DNA from: an uncultured Candidatus Actinomarina sp.
GTDB taxonomy: Bacteria > Actinomycetota > Acidimicrobiia > Actinomarinales > Actinomarinaceae
DNA length: 64,000 nt
Assembly (NCBI GenBank): GCA_902626065.1
Contig: CACODT010000002.1
Location: 1-64,000, forward strand
Direction: 5' to 3'
Part shown: piece after piece, positions 27,032-36,696 of the stretch
Numbering within the stretch: the stretch's first letter is position 1
How the letters are laid out: every line of letters begins with the position of its first letter
Translations under genes and position numbers: made by a program
The notes under the pieces: model-generated
Seen by the model: the letters and a program-made list of their open reading frames with translations, nothing else
Databases searched by the model: none
Told to the model about the DNA's origin: nothing

Positions 27032-28795
27032 ATGAAACAAAATAACTTGAGAGACCTTTATAGGTATGCTCAACAAAATGAGACAAAAATTAAAAGGGGA
27101 ATTCTTTATTCGATATTAAATAAACTATTTGATCTTGCACCTCCGGTATTAATTGGCGTCGCAATCGATATAGTTGTTGAGGGATCTGATTCTTTTATAG
27201 GATCATTTGGGTTTGAGGATAGAAGGCAACAGTTGATCATCTTGGCATTTATAACTTTTGTAATATGGGGGCTAGAGTCAACTTTTGATTATGTAGCTGC
27301 AGTAACTTGGAGAAACATTGCACAGGACTTACAACATTCTTTAAGAACAGAAACTTTTGACAAAACATTAGATTTAGATCTTTCATTTTTTGAAAATAAA
27401 TCATCCGGTAGATTAATGGCAATTTTAAATGATGACGTTAACCAGATGGAGCAATTTTTGAATGAGGCAGCAAATCGTTTAATACAAACTGCAACAACTG
27501 TAATTGTTATAGGTGGGACATTCATTTACATCTCACCGCTTGTCGCAGTTTTTGCATTTATTCCAATCCCAGTAATCATATTTGGTTCATACAGATTTAC
27601 TCAACGAATTGGGGAGAGATACACAAAAATAAGGGATAACGTTGAGTCACTTAATGCCCACCTTTCTAATTCAATAACGGGGATTCTTACTGTGAAGAGT
27701 TTTAATAGAGAACAAAAAGAATATAAAAGAATTGAGGTCTCCTCTCAAGATGTAAAAACAGCAAATTACGATGCAATCAAATTATCTGCAGCATTCATCC
27801 CTATAATTCGAATAGCAATATTGTTCGGGTTTACTGCAACATTACTTATCGGTGGATTTCTTGCACTCGATGGACAAATCAAAGTTGCGATGTACTCTGT
27901 TATGTTATTTATTACCCAAAGACTTCTATGGCCATTAACAGAACTTGGAATGATTTTCGATGTATACCAAAAAGCAATGGCCTCTTTCAGAAGAATTATT
28001 AATTTAAAAGAAACCAAACCTCTCATAAATGACGGAGATATACAACTAGAGGAGCTTCAAGACAGTATCAAGTTTCAAAATCTTAATTTTGAGTATGTAT
28101 CAGATTTTCCTGTTCTAAAAAATTTAAATATAGAAATTATTAAGGGTAAAACAACAGCAATTGTTGGAAGCACAGGATCAGGAAAATCCACTTTAATCAA
28201 ATTGATCTTAAGATTTTACGAAAAGACATCCGGAAAATTATTATTTGATGAAAAGGAAATTGAAACATTATCGATTGATAGCGTTAGAAACAAGATTGGT
28301 TTAGTAAGCCAGGATGTATTTTTATTTGAAGGTAGTGTTTTTGAAAATATTGCATATGGGAATGTAGATGCTCCAGAAGATGAGGTTTGGGAAGCAGCAC
28401 GTTTATCTGAATCTGATAAATTTATAAATGAACTTCCAAATCAAGAAAATACAATTGTAGGAGAAAGAGGACAAAAACTATCAGGTGGTCAAAGGCAAAG
28501 AATCTCTATTGCAAGAGCCATATTAAAAAATCCAGAAATATTAATTCTTGATGAAGCAACATCAGCAGTAGATAATGAAACAGAAGCAGCAATACAACAA
28601 TCCCTTGAAACACTTAAGGTAGGTAGGACAGTCATTGCTATAGCCCATAGACTTTCAACAATCAGAAATGCTGATTTAATTTATGTGTTGGAATCTGGCG
28701 AAATTGTTGAACAAGGAACTCATGATGAATTATTAGAAAACAATGGTGTCTATGCAAAGCTGTGGGATGTTCAAACTGGGAGAATTAAGAAATAA
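27032..28795 (+). CDS. ABC transporter, fused permease and ATPase (exporter type)
   Basis: TM domain plus Walker A GSTGSGKSTLI, signature LSGGQRQRISIARAIL, Walker B ILILDEATSAVD. Confidence 0.95.
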   Translation: MKQNNLRDLYRYAQQNETKIKRGILYSILNKLFDLAPPVLIGVAIDIVVEGSDSFIGSFGFEDRRQQLIILAFITFVIWGLESTFDYVAAVTWRNIAQDLQHSLRTETFDKTLDLDLSFFENKSSGRLMAILNDDVNQMEQFLNEAANRLIQTATTVIVIGGTFIYISPLVAVFAFIPIPVIIFGSYRFTQRIGERYTKIRDNVESLNAHLSNSITGILTVKSFNREQKEYKRIEVSSQDVKTANYDAIKLSAAFIPIIRIAILFGFTATLLIGGFLALDGQIKVAMYSVMLFITQRLLWPLTELGMIFDVYQKAMASFRRIINLKETKPLINDGDIQLEELQDSIKFQNLNFEYVSDFPVLKNLNIEIIKGKTTAIVGSTGSGKSTLIKLILRFYEKTSGKLLFDEKEIETLSIDSVRNKIGLVSQDVFLFEGSVFENIAYGNVDAPEDEVWEAARLSESDKFINELPNQENTIVGERGQKLSGGQRQRISIARAILKNPEILILDEATSAVDNETEAAIQQSLETLKVGRTVIAIAHRLSTIRNADLIYVLESGEIVEQGTHDELLENNGVYAKLWDVQTGRIKK

Positions 28796-28796
28796 T

Positions 28797-29984
28797 TTAA
28801 TCTAATATTTTTGAAGCAATTGATTCACCAATTGCTAGTGAAGCTGTTGCGGCCGGACTTGGTGAATTCAAAACATGAAGAGAACTATCTCCTTCTTCAA
28901 ATAAAAAATCATCTACTAAATTACCGGCTTTATCGACTGCCTGAGCTCTAACACCAGATGGAATCTGCTGTATATCTCTAGGATCAACTCCTTTTATTAA
29001 TTTTTGAATCTCTTTTACAAATACATTCTTATTTAGTGATCTATACATTTCAGAAATTCCAGTCTTAAAATATTTTTTTCCTAACTTTATCATTCCTGGA
29101 AAAGTCAATACTTTTGTTAAATCAACAAAATTTATATCAGTCCACTTATAACCTTCCTTTGAAAAAGCTAATACTGCATTTGGTCCAGCTTCAATGTCTC
29201 CATTTGCTGTTTTGGTTAAATGAATTCCAAGAAAAGGAAGGTCAGGATCAGCTAGTGGATAAATCATATTATTAAGAATTTCTTTTTTTGAATCACGTAT
29301 CTTATAATATTCTCCTCTGAAAGGAATTATTTTCACATCAGGTGACATTCCATCTAGTTTTGCAATTTCATCTGAAAATAAGCCCGCACAATTAATCAAA
29401 AATTCACATTTGTATGAAGAATGCACACCTTTTACATTCTTTAAACCATTTATATTTTCAATTTCTTTTATTTCTTCAATAAGTTTTATTTCACCACCAT
29501 TTTCTTGAAAGTCATGTGCATAGGCTTGTACAACTTCCTTGTAATCAACCACTCCTGCTTGAGGAACAAAAACACCATTTAATATGACAGAGTTTGGCTC
29601 TATATTAAGAAGTTTTTCATTTTGAACCAGTTTTACACCCTCCATTTCCAATTCTTTACTTCTCTCCAATAAATTTGTAAGCTTATCTAAGTCATTATCT
29701 ACAACTATCTTTCCTTCTTGTCGGTACCTTATTTTTTTAAGTGCTAAATATTCAACTAATAAATTTCTACCTCTAATCGAAAGCTCAGATTTATATGTAT
29801 TTGGTTTGTAATAAATTCCTGAGTGTATAACGCCTGAGTTACGCCCAGATTGATGAAGGCCTGGTTCTTTCTCCTTTTCCAGAACAACTACGCTTTTATT
29901 TTGTTTTTGTATATGTAACGCTGTTGATAAACCAACAATTCCCCCTCCAATAATCGCAAAATCATATGTTTTATTGTTACTCAT
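28797..29984 (-). CDS. lhgO: L-2-hydroxyglutarate oxidase-like FAD-dependent oxidoreductase
   Basis: DFAIIGGGIVGLSTALHI; HQSGRNSGVIHSGIYYKPNTYKS. Confidence 0.88.
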   Translation of the reverse strand: MSNNKTYDFAIIGGGIVGLSTALHIQKQNKSVVVLEKEKEPGLHQSGRNSGVIHSGIYYKPNTYKSELSIRGRNLLVEYLALKKIRYRQEGKIVVDNDLDKLTNLLERSKELEMEGVKLVQNEKLLNIEPNSVILNGVFVPQAGVVDYKEVVQAYAHDFQENGGEIKLIEEIKEIENINGLKNVKGVHSSYKCEFLINCAGLFSDEIAKLDGMSPDVKIIPFRGEYYKIRDSKKEILNNMIYPLADPDLPFLGIHLTKTANGDIEAGPNAVLAFSKEGYKWTDINFVDLTKVLTFPGMIKLGKKYFKTGISEMYRSLNKNVFVKEIQKLIKGVDPRDIQQIPSGVRAQAVDKAGNLVDDFLFEEGDSSLHVLNSPSPAATASLAIGESIASKILD

Positions 29985-29989
29985 ATCAG

Positions 29990-30327
29990 TGGAGGTGCGG
30001 GGAGTCGAACCCCGGTCCTTTTAAGCTACCCAACAGCTTCTCCGAGCGCATCTGGTGAAATACTATTGAGAGAGTCACCAGAAACAAATTCTCAATAGTT
30101 TTTACCTTAAATCTTAAAAGTTAGCCGGTAATCTAACTTTGCATCCCACATTTCGACGCCGATACTATCCGAGGTGGGAGCCCCGAAAGTCGACGAGCAA
30201 CAATTAAGCTGCTACGGCCAATTTAGGTTTGGCAGTTATCTTTTTTTTCCTACGTTTTTAATGAGGCCCTAGGACCCTCAGCTCGCTACTGAGAGGCTCG
30301 CTTCAAAGTCGAAGCCAGTTCACCCCC
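29990..30327 (-). ncRNA. ssrA: tmRNA (ssrA), single-piece
   Basis: Reverse complement begins GGGGGTGAACTGGCTTCGAC and ends CGGGGTTCGACTCCCCGCACCTCCA; acceptor GGGGGTG/CACCTCC with G3-U70 wobble; internal tag ORF GCC AAA CCT AAA TTG GCC GTA GCA GCT TAA (30204..30233). Confidence 0.95.
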
Positions 30328-30378
30328 ATATCACTATTATGGCTTTACAATAGTTATTAGCAAATACATATTTATAAT

Positions 30379-31026
30379 ATGAAAATTGATAAACAAACTT
30401 TTGGTATAAATGAGGAATTATCTGTCTCAATAGGTTTTGAGGACAATGATGGATTGATATTCATACCAAAAAATATAAAAGTTGAAGTTAAAATTGTTAA
30501 TTATTTTGGGAAAATTGTAATAAATAATTTAAAAATTGATCATATTGTGGACGAATTGTCCTTATCGAAAGTTGGTCTTGAACAAAACTTAAGCAATCTT
30601 GATCTTAAGCTTCTTGATAGATTTCTTTTTAAACAATTAAGTGATAAAGCAACATTTAATTACTCCCCTTTTGATTCATTCTTAGAATATGATTTTGCGG
30701 TGTATGAAAAATCAAGAAGACCCAGTGATCTTGATTGGTCTATGTTTGGCTCCCTTTACATTTTTGCCTGTAATGTCATACCTGAATCAATAAAAGTTGA
30801 GTTAACTCTTGCAAAACAACTTAGAGTCTCTGAAGAAGTTTTTAAAAAGCTATTAAAAAAAATTCCAGATAAAATATTTCGAAAAACAGGTCATTTGGAA
30901 TCTAGAGGTGGAAATTTGACATTTGATGCGGAAGAATTAATCAAAAACAATCTTACAGCTGAACAACAAAAATTATTTGAAGAAAGCCCTTTTTTGAAAT
31001 TTCATTCAGGTTCTGACTTGGCCTGA
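30379..31026 (+). CDS. Hypothetical protein (215 aa, no recognised family)
   Basis: Continuous ORF MKIDKQTFGINEELSVSIGFEDN...; codon usage resembles neighbours. Confidence 0.7.
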   Translation: MKIDKQTFGINEELSVSIGFEDNDGLIFIPKNIKVEVKIVNYFGKIVINNLKIDHIVDELSLSKVGLEQNLSNLDLKLLDRFLFKQLSDKATFNYSPFDSFLEYDFAVYEKSRRPSDLDWSMFGSLYIFACNVIPESIKVELTLAKQLRVSEEVFKKLLKKIPDKIFRKTGHLESRGGNLTFDAEELIKNNLTAEQQKLFEESPFLKFHSGSDLA

Positions 31027-31442
31027 GGCCTCACCATAGAAATTATTTTCTTAACATTGACCTCCCAAATCTCTCTGGATTTTATATTTGCCTCTTCCCA
31101 GCTCACACCTTGTGTTCTGAGATATGGTTTGCTCATATAACGATTTGAGAGGTAATCAATATGATTATTCGCACTATCGTCATCAATTATATTTTCGACA
31201 ATACCCCTAACTTCCCAACTTGAATACATCTCTGATGGATGAAAAATCACTATAGAAAGATTTTTATGTATGCGAATATTTTCAGTTTTCTTTCGACCTT
31301 GTTCGGTATTAATTAGTATGTGATTATCTTTATAGTCAACCCACATTAAATGATTTTGAATCTCTTCATCATTAACTTTCGTTGCAATTGCACAAAAAGC
31401 ATTATTATCAATAGCTAACTTTAATTCATTAGGTAATTGCAT
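31002..31442 (-). CDS. Pyridoxamine 5'-phosphate oxidase-like (PPOX) family protein
   Basis: AFCAIATKVNDEEIQNHLMWVDYKDNHILINTEQGRKKTENIRIHKNLSIVIF. Confidence 0.82.
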   Translation of the reverse strand: MQLPNELKLAIDNNAFCAIATKVNDEEIQNHLMWVDYKDNHILINTEQGRKKTENIRIHKNLSIVIFHPSEMYSSWEVRGIVENIIDDDSANNHIDYLSNRYMSKPYLRTQGVSWEEANIKSREIWEVNVKKIISMVRPQAKSEPE

Positions 31443-31472
31443 TATTTCTAACTTTAGGTAAGACTTTTAATT

Positions 31473-32036
31473 ATGGCATTTATAAAGTTATTTAATTTTG
31501 AAGAATCATCTGGCTTATTGAGAAAAGAATATGAAAAAGGCTTAAGAAGAGCTGGAAGAATTTGGAAAGTATTGACAATCCAGTCACAAACCCCAGAAAT
31601 ACTCAAAGACTCTATGAATCTATATAGTTCAACTATGTTTGGAAACTCAAATATTTCAAGATTTGATAGTGAACTACTTGCAGTAGTTACATCGATATCA
31701 AACGAATGTGAATATTGAATAAGGGCACATTTATATGATCTCCGGTCGGAGACTGATAATCAAAAGTTAGTAGATGAGATAGCAAAAGATTGGACAACAA
31801 GTTCTTTGTCAAAAAAACAAATGGCAATATGTAATTTTGCTAAAAAATTAACAGAAACCCCAAATCAAGTGGATAAACAAGATATTGAATTATTAAAGAG
31901 TTACGATTTCTCAGATAAAGATATTTCTCAGATCGTCCAAATCATTGCATATTTTAATTATATAAATAGAGTTGCCGATGGTCTTGGCCTTGAACCAGAA
32001 GATTTTATTGATGAAAAGGGTTATAAAAACAAATAA
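31473..32036 (+). CDS. AhpD-like/carboxymuconolactone-decarboxylase-like protein with in-frame TGA; candidate selenoprotein (CxxU)
   Basis: ORFs 31473..31718 and 31806..32036 are in the same frame, joined through TGA at 31716..31718: FDSELLAVVTSISNECEY[U]IRAHLYDLRSETDN...; E-x11-C-x2-[TGA]-x3-H fits the AhpD motif. Confidence 0.82.
31731..31759 (+). promoter_or_regulatory. Putative bacterial SECIS hairpin downstream of TGA
   Basis: TCTCC-GGTC-GGAGA perfect stem with GGUC loop, loop starts 25 nt after the TGA; possible outer pairing TTAT/ATAA. Confidence 0.7.
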
Positions 32037-32074
32037 ACATTGTTACATTATTTTTCAAGATATAACATTAAATT

Positions 32075-32998
32075 ATGACAACTAACTCAAGATTAACTTT
32101 ATTGTTTATTCTTTTAATAGCTATATCAGGCCTTTCGTATTTTATTTTTTTTGGAGGGAACGAATCAATTGAAACAAGTCTAGAAGACCAAGATGAAAAA
32201 GAACCCTCAACAACATTATTAACAACAACTACCTCAACATCAACAACTGTACCAAGTACAACTACAACTGTAACTAGTACTACTAGTACAACATCTAGTA
32301 CAACTTCAACAACTATTCCTCCTAATCAAACTGCCATATATGCGACACAAGAAGAAATAAACAAAAGTAAAAAGATATCCTATGATTTTTTAGAAAGTGG
32401 TTGTAAAAAAGATTTTGAAAATAATACCGATACAGAGTGGATGATTCCAGTTGAAGTGTTTCCATTTGATGAAGATAAAATAAATTTTAGTTTAAAAATT
32501 GATTCCACGCTTGGTTTAGATGTAGATTGTATAGGAAAATTAATTCCATCAATACTAAATGATTCTCGTGGCTGGATAAAAGTTACAGAGAAAGATTTTC
32601 AAATTGTGAATGAAGTCGAGGGAGAGTTTGAATTCACATTTGCATCACCTGAAAAAACTGATGAATTATGTTACCCCCTCGAAACAAATGGGATCTACTC
32701 CTGTAGAAATGAGGATCAAATTGTCATAAATTTCTTTAGGTGGGTAAACGGGGCAATAGATTTTGGAGCAGATTTAGAAACTTATAGATTGTATCTGATT
32801 AATCATGAAGTTGGACACATCTTAGGCTGGGGTCACGTTGGTTGTCCAAAAGAAGGTGCTTTGGCTCCAGTAATGATGCAGCAAAGTAAATCGACAATGG
32901 GTTGCGAGCCTTATGGATGGCCCATCTACGAAATTATCGAAAAAGAATTTGGAATAAATACATTCTCATACTTACCAGATGAAAACATAGATAATTAA
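32075..32998 (+). CDS. Secreted metzincin-like metallopeptidase with Thr-rich linker
   Basis: N-terminal TM/signal; TTLLTTTTSTSTTVPSTTTTVTSTTSTTSSTTSTT; NHEVGHILGWGHVGC (HExxHxxGxxH). Confidence 0.83.
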   Translation: MTTNSRLTLLFILLIAISGLSYFIFFGGNESIETSLEDQDEKEPSTTLLTTTTSTSTTVPSTTTTVTSTTSTTSSTTSTTIPPNQTAIYATQEEINKSKKISYDFLESGCKKDFENNTDTEWMIPVEVFPFDEDKINFSLKIDSTLGLDVDCIGKLIPSILNDSRGWIKVTEKDFQIVNEVEGEFEFTFASPEKTDELCYPLETNGIYSCRNEDQIVINFFRWVNGAIDFGADLETYRLYLINHEVGHILGWGHVGCPKEGALAPVMMQQSKSTMGCEPYGWPIYEIIEKEFGINTFSYLPDENIDN

Positions 32999-33076
32999 TT
33001 GGTGCCAGTCACAACTAATTGGTATTTTAATTATCACTAAAACTACTAGTTATAACAAATACTTTTTTCTATTTTT

Positions 33077-34003
33077 TTAAATATTTATAACGCTTGAAAG
33101 ATCGCCATTTAAAATATCTTTTACATTCTGAACTGTCTCAAAACCAGCTCTTAGCTGTGCTTCTTTAGTTGACGCACCAAGATGGGGAGTAGTAACTATA
33201 TTTGAATTTGAAAATTTATCATCTATATTTGGAGGTTCTTCATTGTATACATCTAAGCCAGCAAATAAAATATCTTCTTTTGATAGTTGAAAAAGTGTTT
33301 CTTCATCAACTATCCCACCCCTTGATGTATTTACGACAATACCACCTGATTTTATCAAATTGAGCTTTTCATTATTTAAAAGATTTAAAGTTTCGCCAGT
33401 TTTAACAACATGAATTGATATAACATCTGATGTCATCAAGAGTTCATCTAGATCAACCTTTTTTTCTTGAACGTCAGATTCCACTACATACGGGTCAAAA
33501 AATACTACATTCATCCCAAAAGCCAACATTCTTTTTGAAACTTCCCTGGCTGCTTTACCAAAACCAATGAGTCCAAGTTGCTTGCCGTAAAGTTCGGTAC
33601 CTAGAAAACTACTTCGATCCCAATTTTTTGCTTTTAATGAATTATTTGATGTATGAATTTTTCTAGCTGCAGAAATAATCAAACCAATTGTTAATTCAGC
33701 TACAGAAATAATATTTGCATTTGGTGAATTTGTAATATAAATATTATTTTCTGAAGCTTCTTCAATATCTATGTTGTCGATGCCTACCCCGCATCTTGCA
33801 ATAATTTTAAGATTGCTTGCCTTTTGTAAAATTTCTTTGTTTAATTTTGTTCCACTTCTTATTACAGCTATTTCAGAATCTACTATGTTGCTTAAAAGAT
33901 CTTTATTCTTTTCTTTAGAAATTGATATATCAGCAATTTCACCAATCTCACTAAATTTATCAACGACTTCTTCTTCGAGTTTGTCACAAATTAATATTTT
34001 CAT
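33077..34003 (-). CDS. serA: D-isomer-specific 2-hydroxyacid dehydrogenase, likely D-3-phosphoglycerate dehydrogenase (short form)
   Basis: ARCGVGIDNIDIEEASENNIYITNSPNANIISVAELTIGLI; VNTSRGGIVDE; TPHLGASTKEAQ. Confidence 0.85.
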   Translation of the reverse strand: MKILICDKLEEEVVDKFSEIGEIADISISKEKNKDLLSNIVDSEIAVIRSGTKLNKEILQKASNLKIIARCGVGIDNIDIEEASENNIYITNSPNANIISVAELTIGLIISAARKIHTSNNSLKAKNWDRSSFLGTELYGKQLGLIGFGKAAREVSKRMLAFGMNVVFFDPYVVESDVQEKKVDLDELLMTSDVISIHVVKTGETLNLLNNEKLNLIKSGGIVVNTSRGGIVDEETLFQLSKEDILFAGLDVYNEEPPNIDDKFSNSNIVTTPHLGASTKEAQLRAGFETVQNVKDILNGDLSSVINI

Positions 34004-34257
34004 AATTTTAAAGAACTGATCTTATTAATAAGCTCAATATCAGATGGCTCAACTAAAAAACTTCCATCTTCAAAAACTATGGTTGGAATTCTAGGATTTT
34101 GATTTTGTAATTTTTTTGCAATTTCAAAACCATCTTTGTCAAAATCTATATCAATCTCTGTAAAATCAACATTTAGTTTTTCAAATACTTTTTTTGATCT
34201 TACGCAATCACCACACCACTGTGTACTGTACATGGTAATTTTTGATTTTTTATCCAT
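34000..34257 (-). CDS. Glutaredoxin-like/mycoredoxin-type protein
   Basis: ITMYSTQWCGDCVRSKKVFEKLNVDFTEIDID; RIPTIVF. Confidence 0.87.
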   Translation of the reverse strand: MDKKSKITMYSTQWCGDCVRSKKVFEKLNVDFTEIDIDFDKDGFEIAKKLQNQNPRIPTIVFEDGSFLVEPSDIELINKISSLKL

Positions 34258-34510
34258 TTGAACTAAATGGGTCAGTAAGGATTGCTAGTAAATCACTTAA
34301 ATTTGCAAGATTTTCAAAAAGTGGCTCTAATTGATTAAAGTTATCAACAGCTTGTTCAATTTCTGGTAATACATTCTTCATATCTTCTATTACCAGAAGA
34401 GCGCTATCCAACTGAATCGACAATTCATTCACTGTTGTTTGAATATTTAAGATAAAGAAGCCAAACAAAGAAAGTATTAGTAACTGTAAAACTAATACAA
34501 CTTTTAACAC
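34250..34510 (-). CDS. Small membrane-anchored hypothetical protein
   Basis: N-terminal hydrophobic helix then helical region; overlaps neighbours in an apparent operon. Confidence 0.65.
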   Translation of the reverse strand: MLKVVLVLQLLILSLFGFFILNIQTTVNELSIQLDSALLVIEDMKNVLPEIEQAVDNFNQLEPLFENLANLSDLLAILTDPFSSNG

Positions 34511-34821
34511 TATTTACCTATTGAGGTAATTTTTTCTTTTATGACTTCTTTTGGCTGTACTCCAACAAATCTATCTTTTACTTCTCCATCTTTGAGAATA
34601 ACAACTGTTGGAACTCCCATTACTTGATTTTGTCCTGCAATTTGAGGGTGTTGATCAACATCTAATTTAACAAATTCAACATCTTCGATCTCTTCATTTA
34701 ATTCTTCTAAGATCGGACTCAATACTTTGCATGGCCCACACCATGTAGCATGAAAGTCTATTACCACAGGATTTGAAGATTTTACAATTTCTGCATATTC
34801 TTCAGCATTTATTTCTTTCAC
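34510..34821 (-). CDS. trxA: Thioredoxin
   Basis: VVIDFHATWCGPCKVLSPILEEL; MGVPTVVILKDGE. Confidence 0.95.
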   Translation of the reverse strand: MKEINAEEYAEIVKSSNPVVIDFHATWCGPCKVLSPILEELNEEIEDVEFVKLDVDQHPQIAGQNQVMGVPTVVILKDGEVKDRFVGVQPKEVIKEKITSIGK

Positions 34822-34888
34822 TATTTATTCCTTTTATTATTGGTTAAGTTTATAAATTAAAAATTTATAAAAGTAATTTAAATCAAAA

Positions 34889-35323
34889 TTATTTAAAGTC
34901 TTTAATTTCTTTTTTAAGCCTTTTTTCAGTAATTTTTTTTCTTTTATCTATATTTTTCTTACCTTTTGCAAGTGCTAACTCGATTTTGATAAATCCATTT
35001 TGTTCAAATACTTTAGTTGCAATTAACGTCAAACCTTTTGTTGATATCAATCCAATAAGTCTCTTTATTTCTTTTTTATGAAGTAATAGTTTTCTTGGGG
35101 TTTTTGGATCATAATCAATGAGTTCTGCGTATTTGTAAGGTTCAATATTCATTTCTCTTATAAAAGCCTGTTCGTCTTCAACCGAACCAAAAGCGTCAAT
35201 TATAGAGACTCCCCCATTCCTAATACTTTTAGTCTCTGGACCTGTAAGAACAATACCTGCTTCAAAAAATTCTAAAAATTCATATGAATTTCTTGCTTTA
35301 CGATTTTCGGCAAAAACTTTCAT
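34889..35323 (-). CDS. smpB: SsrA-binding protein
   Basis: ENRKARNSYEFLEFFEAGIVLTGPETKSIRNGGVSIIDAF; LALAKGKKNIDKRKKI. Confidence 0.96.
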   Translation of the reverse strand: MKVFAENRKARNSYEFLEFFEAGIVLTGPETKSIRNGGVSIIDAFGSVEDEQAFIREMNIEPYKYAELIDYDPKTPRKLLLHKKEIKRLIGLISTKGLTLIATKVFEQNGFIKIELALAKGKKNIDKRKKITEKRLKKEIKDFK

Positions 35324-36696
35324 CTATCCAAGAAGCAATATGGATTCATCCTACCTCTAGATGTAGGATCTAAATATGGCAAACTACAACTTACGGAGTT
35401 TGGGTTTTTTAACCTGACTTCAAAATGTAAATGTGGGCCTGTCGATCTGCCTGTTGTCCCAACAGTTCCAATTACGTCCCCTGTGACAACAGTCTGTCCA
35501 ACAGATGTTTTTATTTGATTCATATGAAAATACAATGTTGTCATTCCGCCGCCATGATCGATAAAAACAGTCCTCCCAGCTAATCCATAATATCTAGCGA
35601 GAATAACAACTCCTCCTGCAGCAGCTTTAATCGGAGTTCCCGTTCTTCCAGGTATATCGATAGCTCCATGAAAACTTGTTACGCCTCTAAATCTTCTCCA
35701 CTTGTAACCACTTGAAACATAACTTCCAGTTACTGGCCATGTAAGTTTATCCGGAGCGACTCCTCCAAGAGTACTTAATCTTTCAATATCTGCTTGAATA
35801 GCATCTTCAAGTTTTTCAAGATTTGCATGTTCAGCGTCTAATTTAGCAAGCTGATTATTAGCCTCCGTTAAAAGGTTCTGAGCTTTTCTTCTTTCAGCTA
35901 AAACGGCTGCTTTTTTATTTTCAACTCTGCGTTTTTCTATTTCAACTTGATTCTTACTCTCTTCTACCTCTTCCGCATATTCTTCAGCTTCAATTGAGAT
36001 TTGATTCTTTTTTTCCTCTTCAACTTGAAGAGAAGCTATTATCTCTTCTCTTGCGTCTTCACGTTCTGATAAAAACTCAGTTTGTGTTTCAGATAAACTT
36101 TCAAATGAATTTAAAGACTCTATAATTTCATATGCAGTATTTACAATTGCCGAAGCATATCCAAGGGCTGCAAGAAAATCTGATAAGTCATTCAAACTAA
36201 TAAATAAAGCAGTTGCAGGACTCATTACCCCATTGATGTACATATCTACAGCTTTATCTTGTAGTTCATCTTTTGCGGAATTTAAATTTTTTTGTGTTTC
36301 AAATAATTCATCTTTAACTTTTGCAATTTCATTCTTTGTAGCGCCAAGGGTAACTTGCTCTTGTACAATATTTTGTTGAACAGCTGCAAGATTATTTAAT
36401 GATTCGTCATAACCTTCTAATGCTTTTTCTAAGGCAAGTTCAGCAACAGCCAATCTTTTTTGTACTTCAGCAAGCTCATCATTAACTTTTTTCAATGATG
36501 AATCATTCGCCAAAATTGCTTTTTCTAAGTCAGTCTTATCTCCTTCATACTGTTTTATTTGGTTTGCAATTGCAATTAATTGTTTTTCTACTTCTTCAAG
36601 CCTTTCTTCAGCTGTAATTGCAAAAGAATGGTCTATTAATACAGTTTGTAAAAACAACAAAAATAATATTGAAATTGATACAAACTTCTTAATCAT
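35320..36696 (-). CDS. Coiled-coil M23-family peptidase (EnvC/PcsB-like)
   Basis: Signal peptide, long coiled coils, FHGAIDIPGRTGTPIKAAAGG...GPHLHFEVRL; next to ftsX/ftsE. Confidence 0.92.
   Translation of the reverse strand: MIKKFVSISILFLLFLQTVLIDHSFAITAEERLEEVEKQLIAIANQIKQYEGDKTDLEKAILANDSSLKKVNDELAEVQKRLAVAELALEKALEGYDESLNNLAAVQQNIVQEQVTLGATKNEIAKVKDELFETQKNLNSAKDELQDKAVDMYINGVMSPATALFISLNDLSDFLAALGYASAIVNTAYEIIESLNSFESLSETQTEFLSEREDAREEIIASLQVEEEKKNQISIEAEEYAEEVEESKNQVEIEKRRVENKKAAVLAERRKAQNLLTEANNQLAKLDAEHANLEKLEDAIQADIERLSTLGGVAPDKLTWPVTGSYVSSGYKWRRFRGVTSFHGAIDIPGRTGTPIKAAAGGVVILARYYGLAGRTVFIDHGGGMTTLYFHMNQIKTSVGQTVVTGDVIGTVGTTGRSTGPHLHFEVRLKNPNSVSCSLPYLDPTSRGRMNPYCFLDR

Noticed and set aside
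31473-32036. Simple nonsense pseudogene explanation for the split AhpD-like gene
   Set aside because: Not fully excluded, but the TGA lies exactly at the redox Cys position, the frame is otherwise intact and a SECIS-like hairpin follows, so recoding is preferred.
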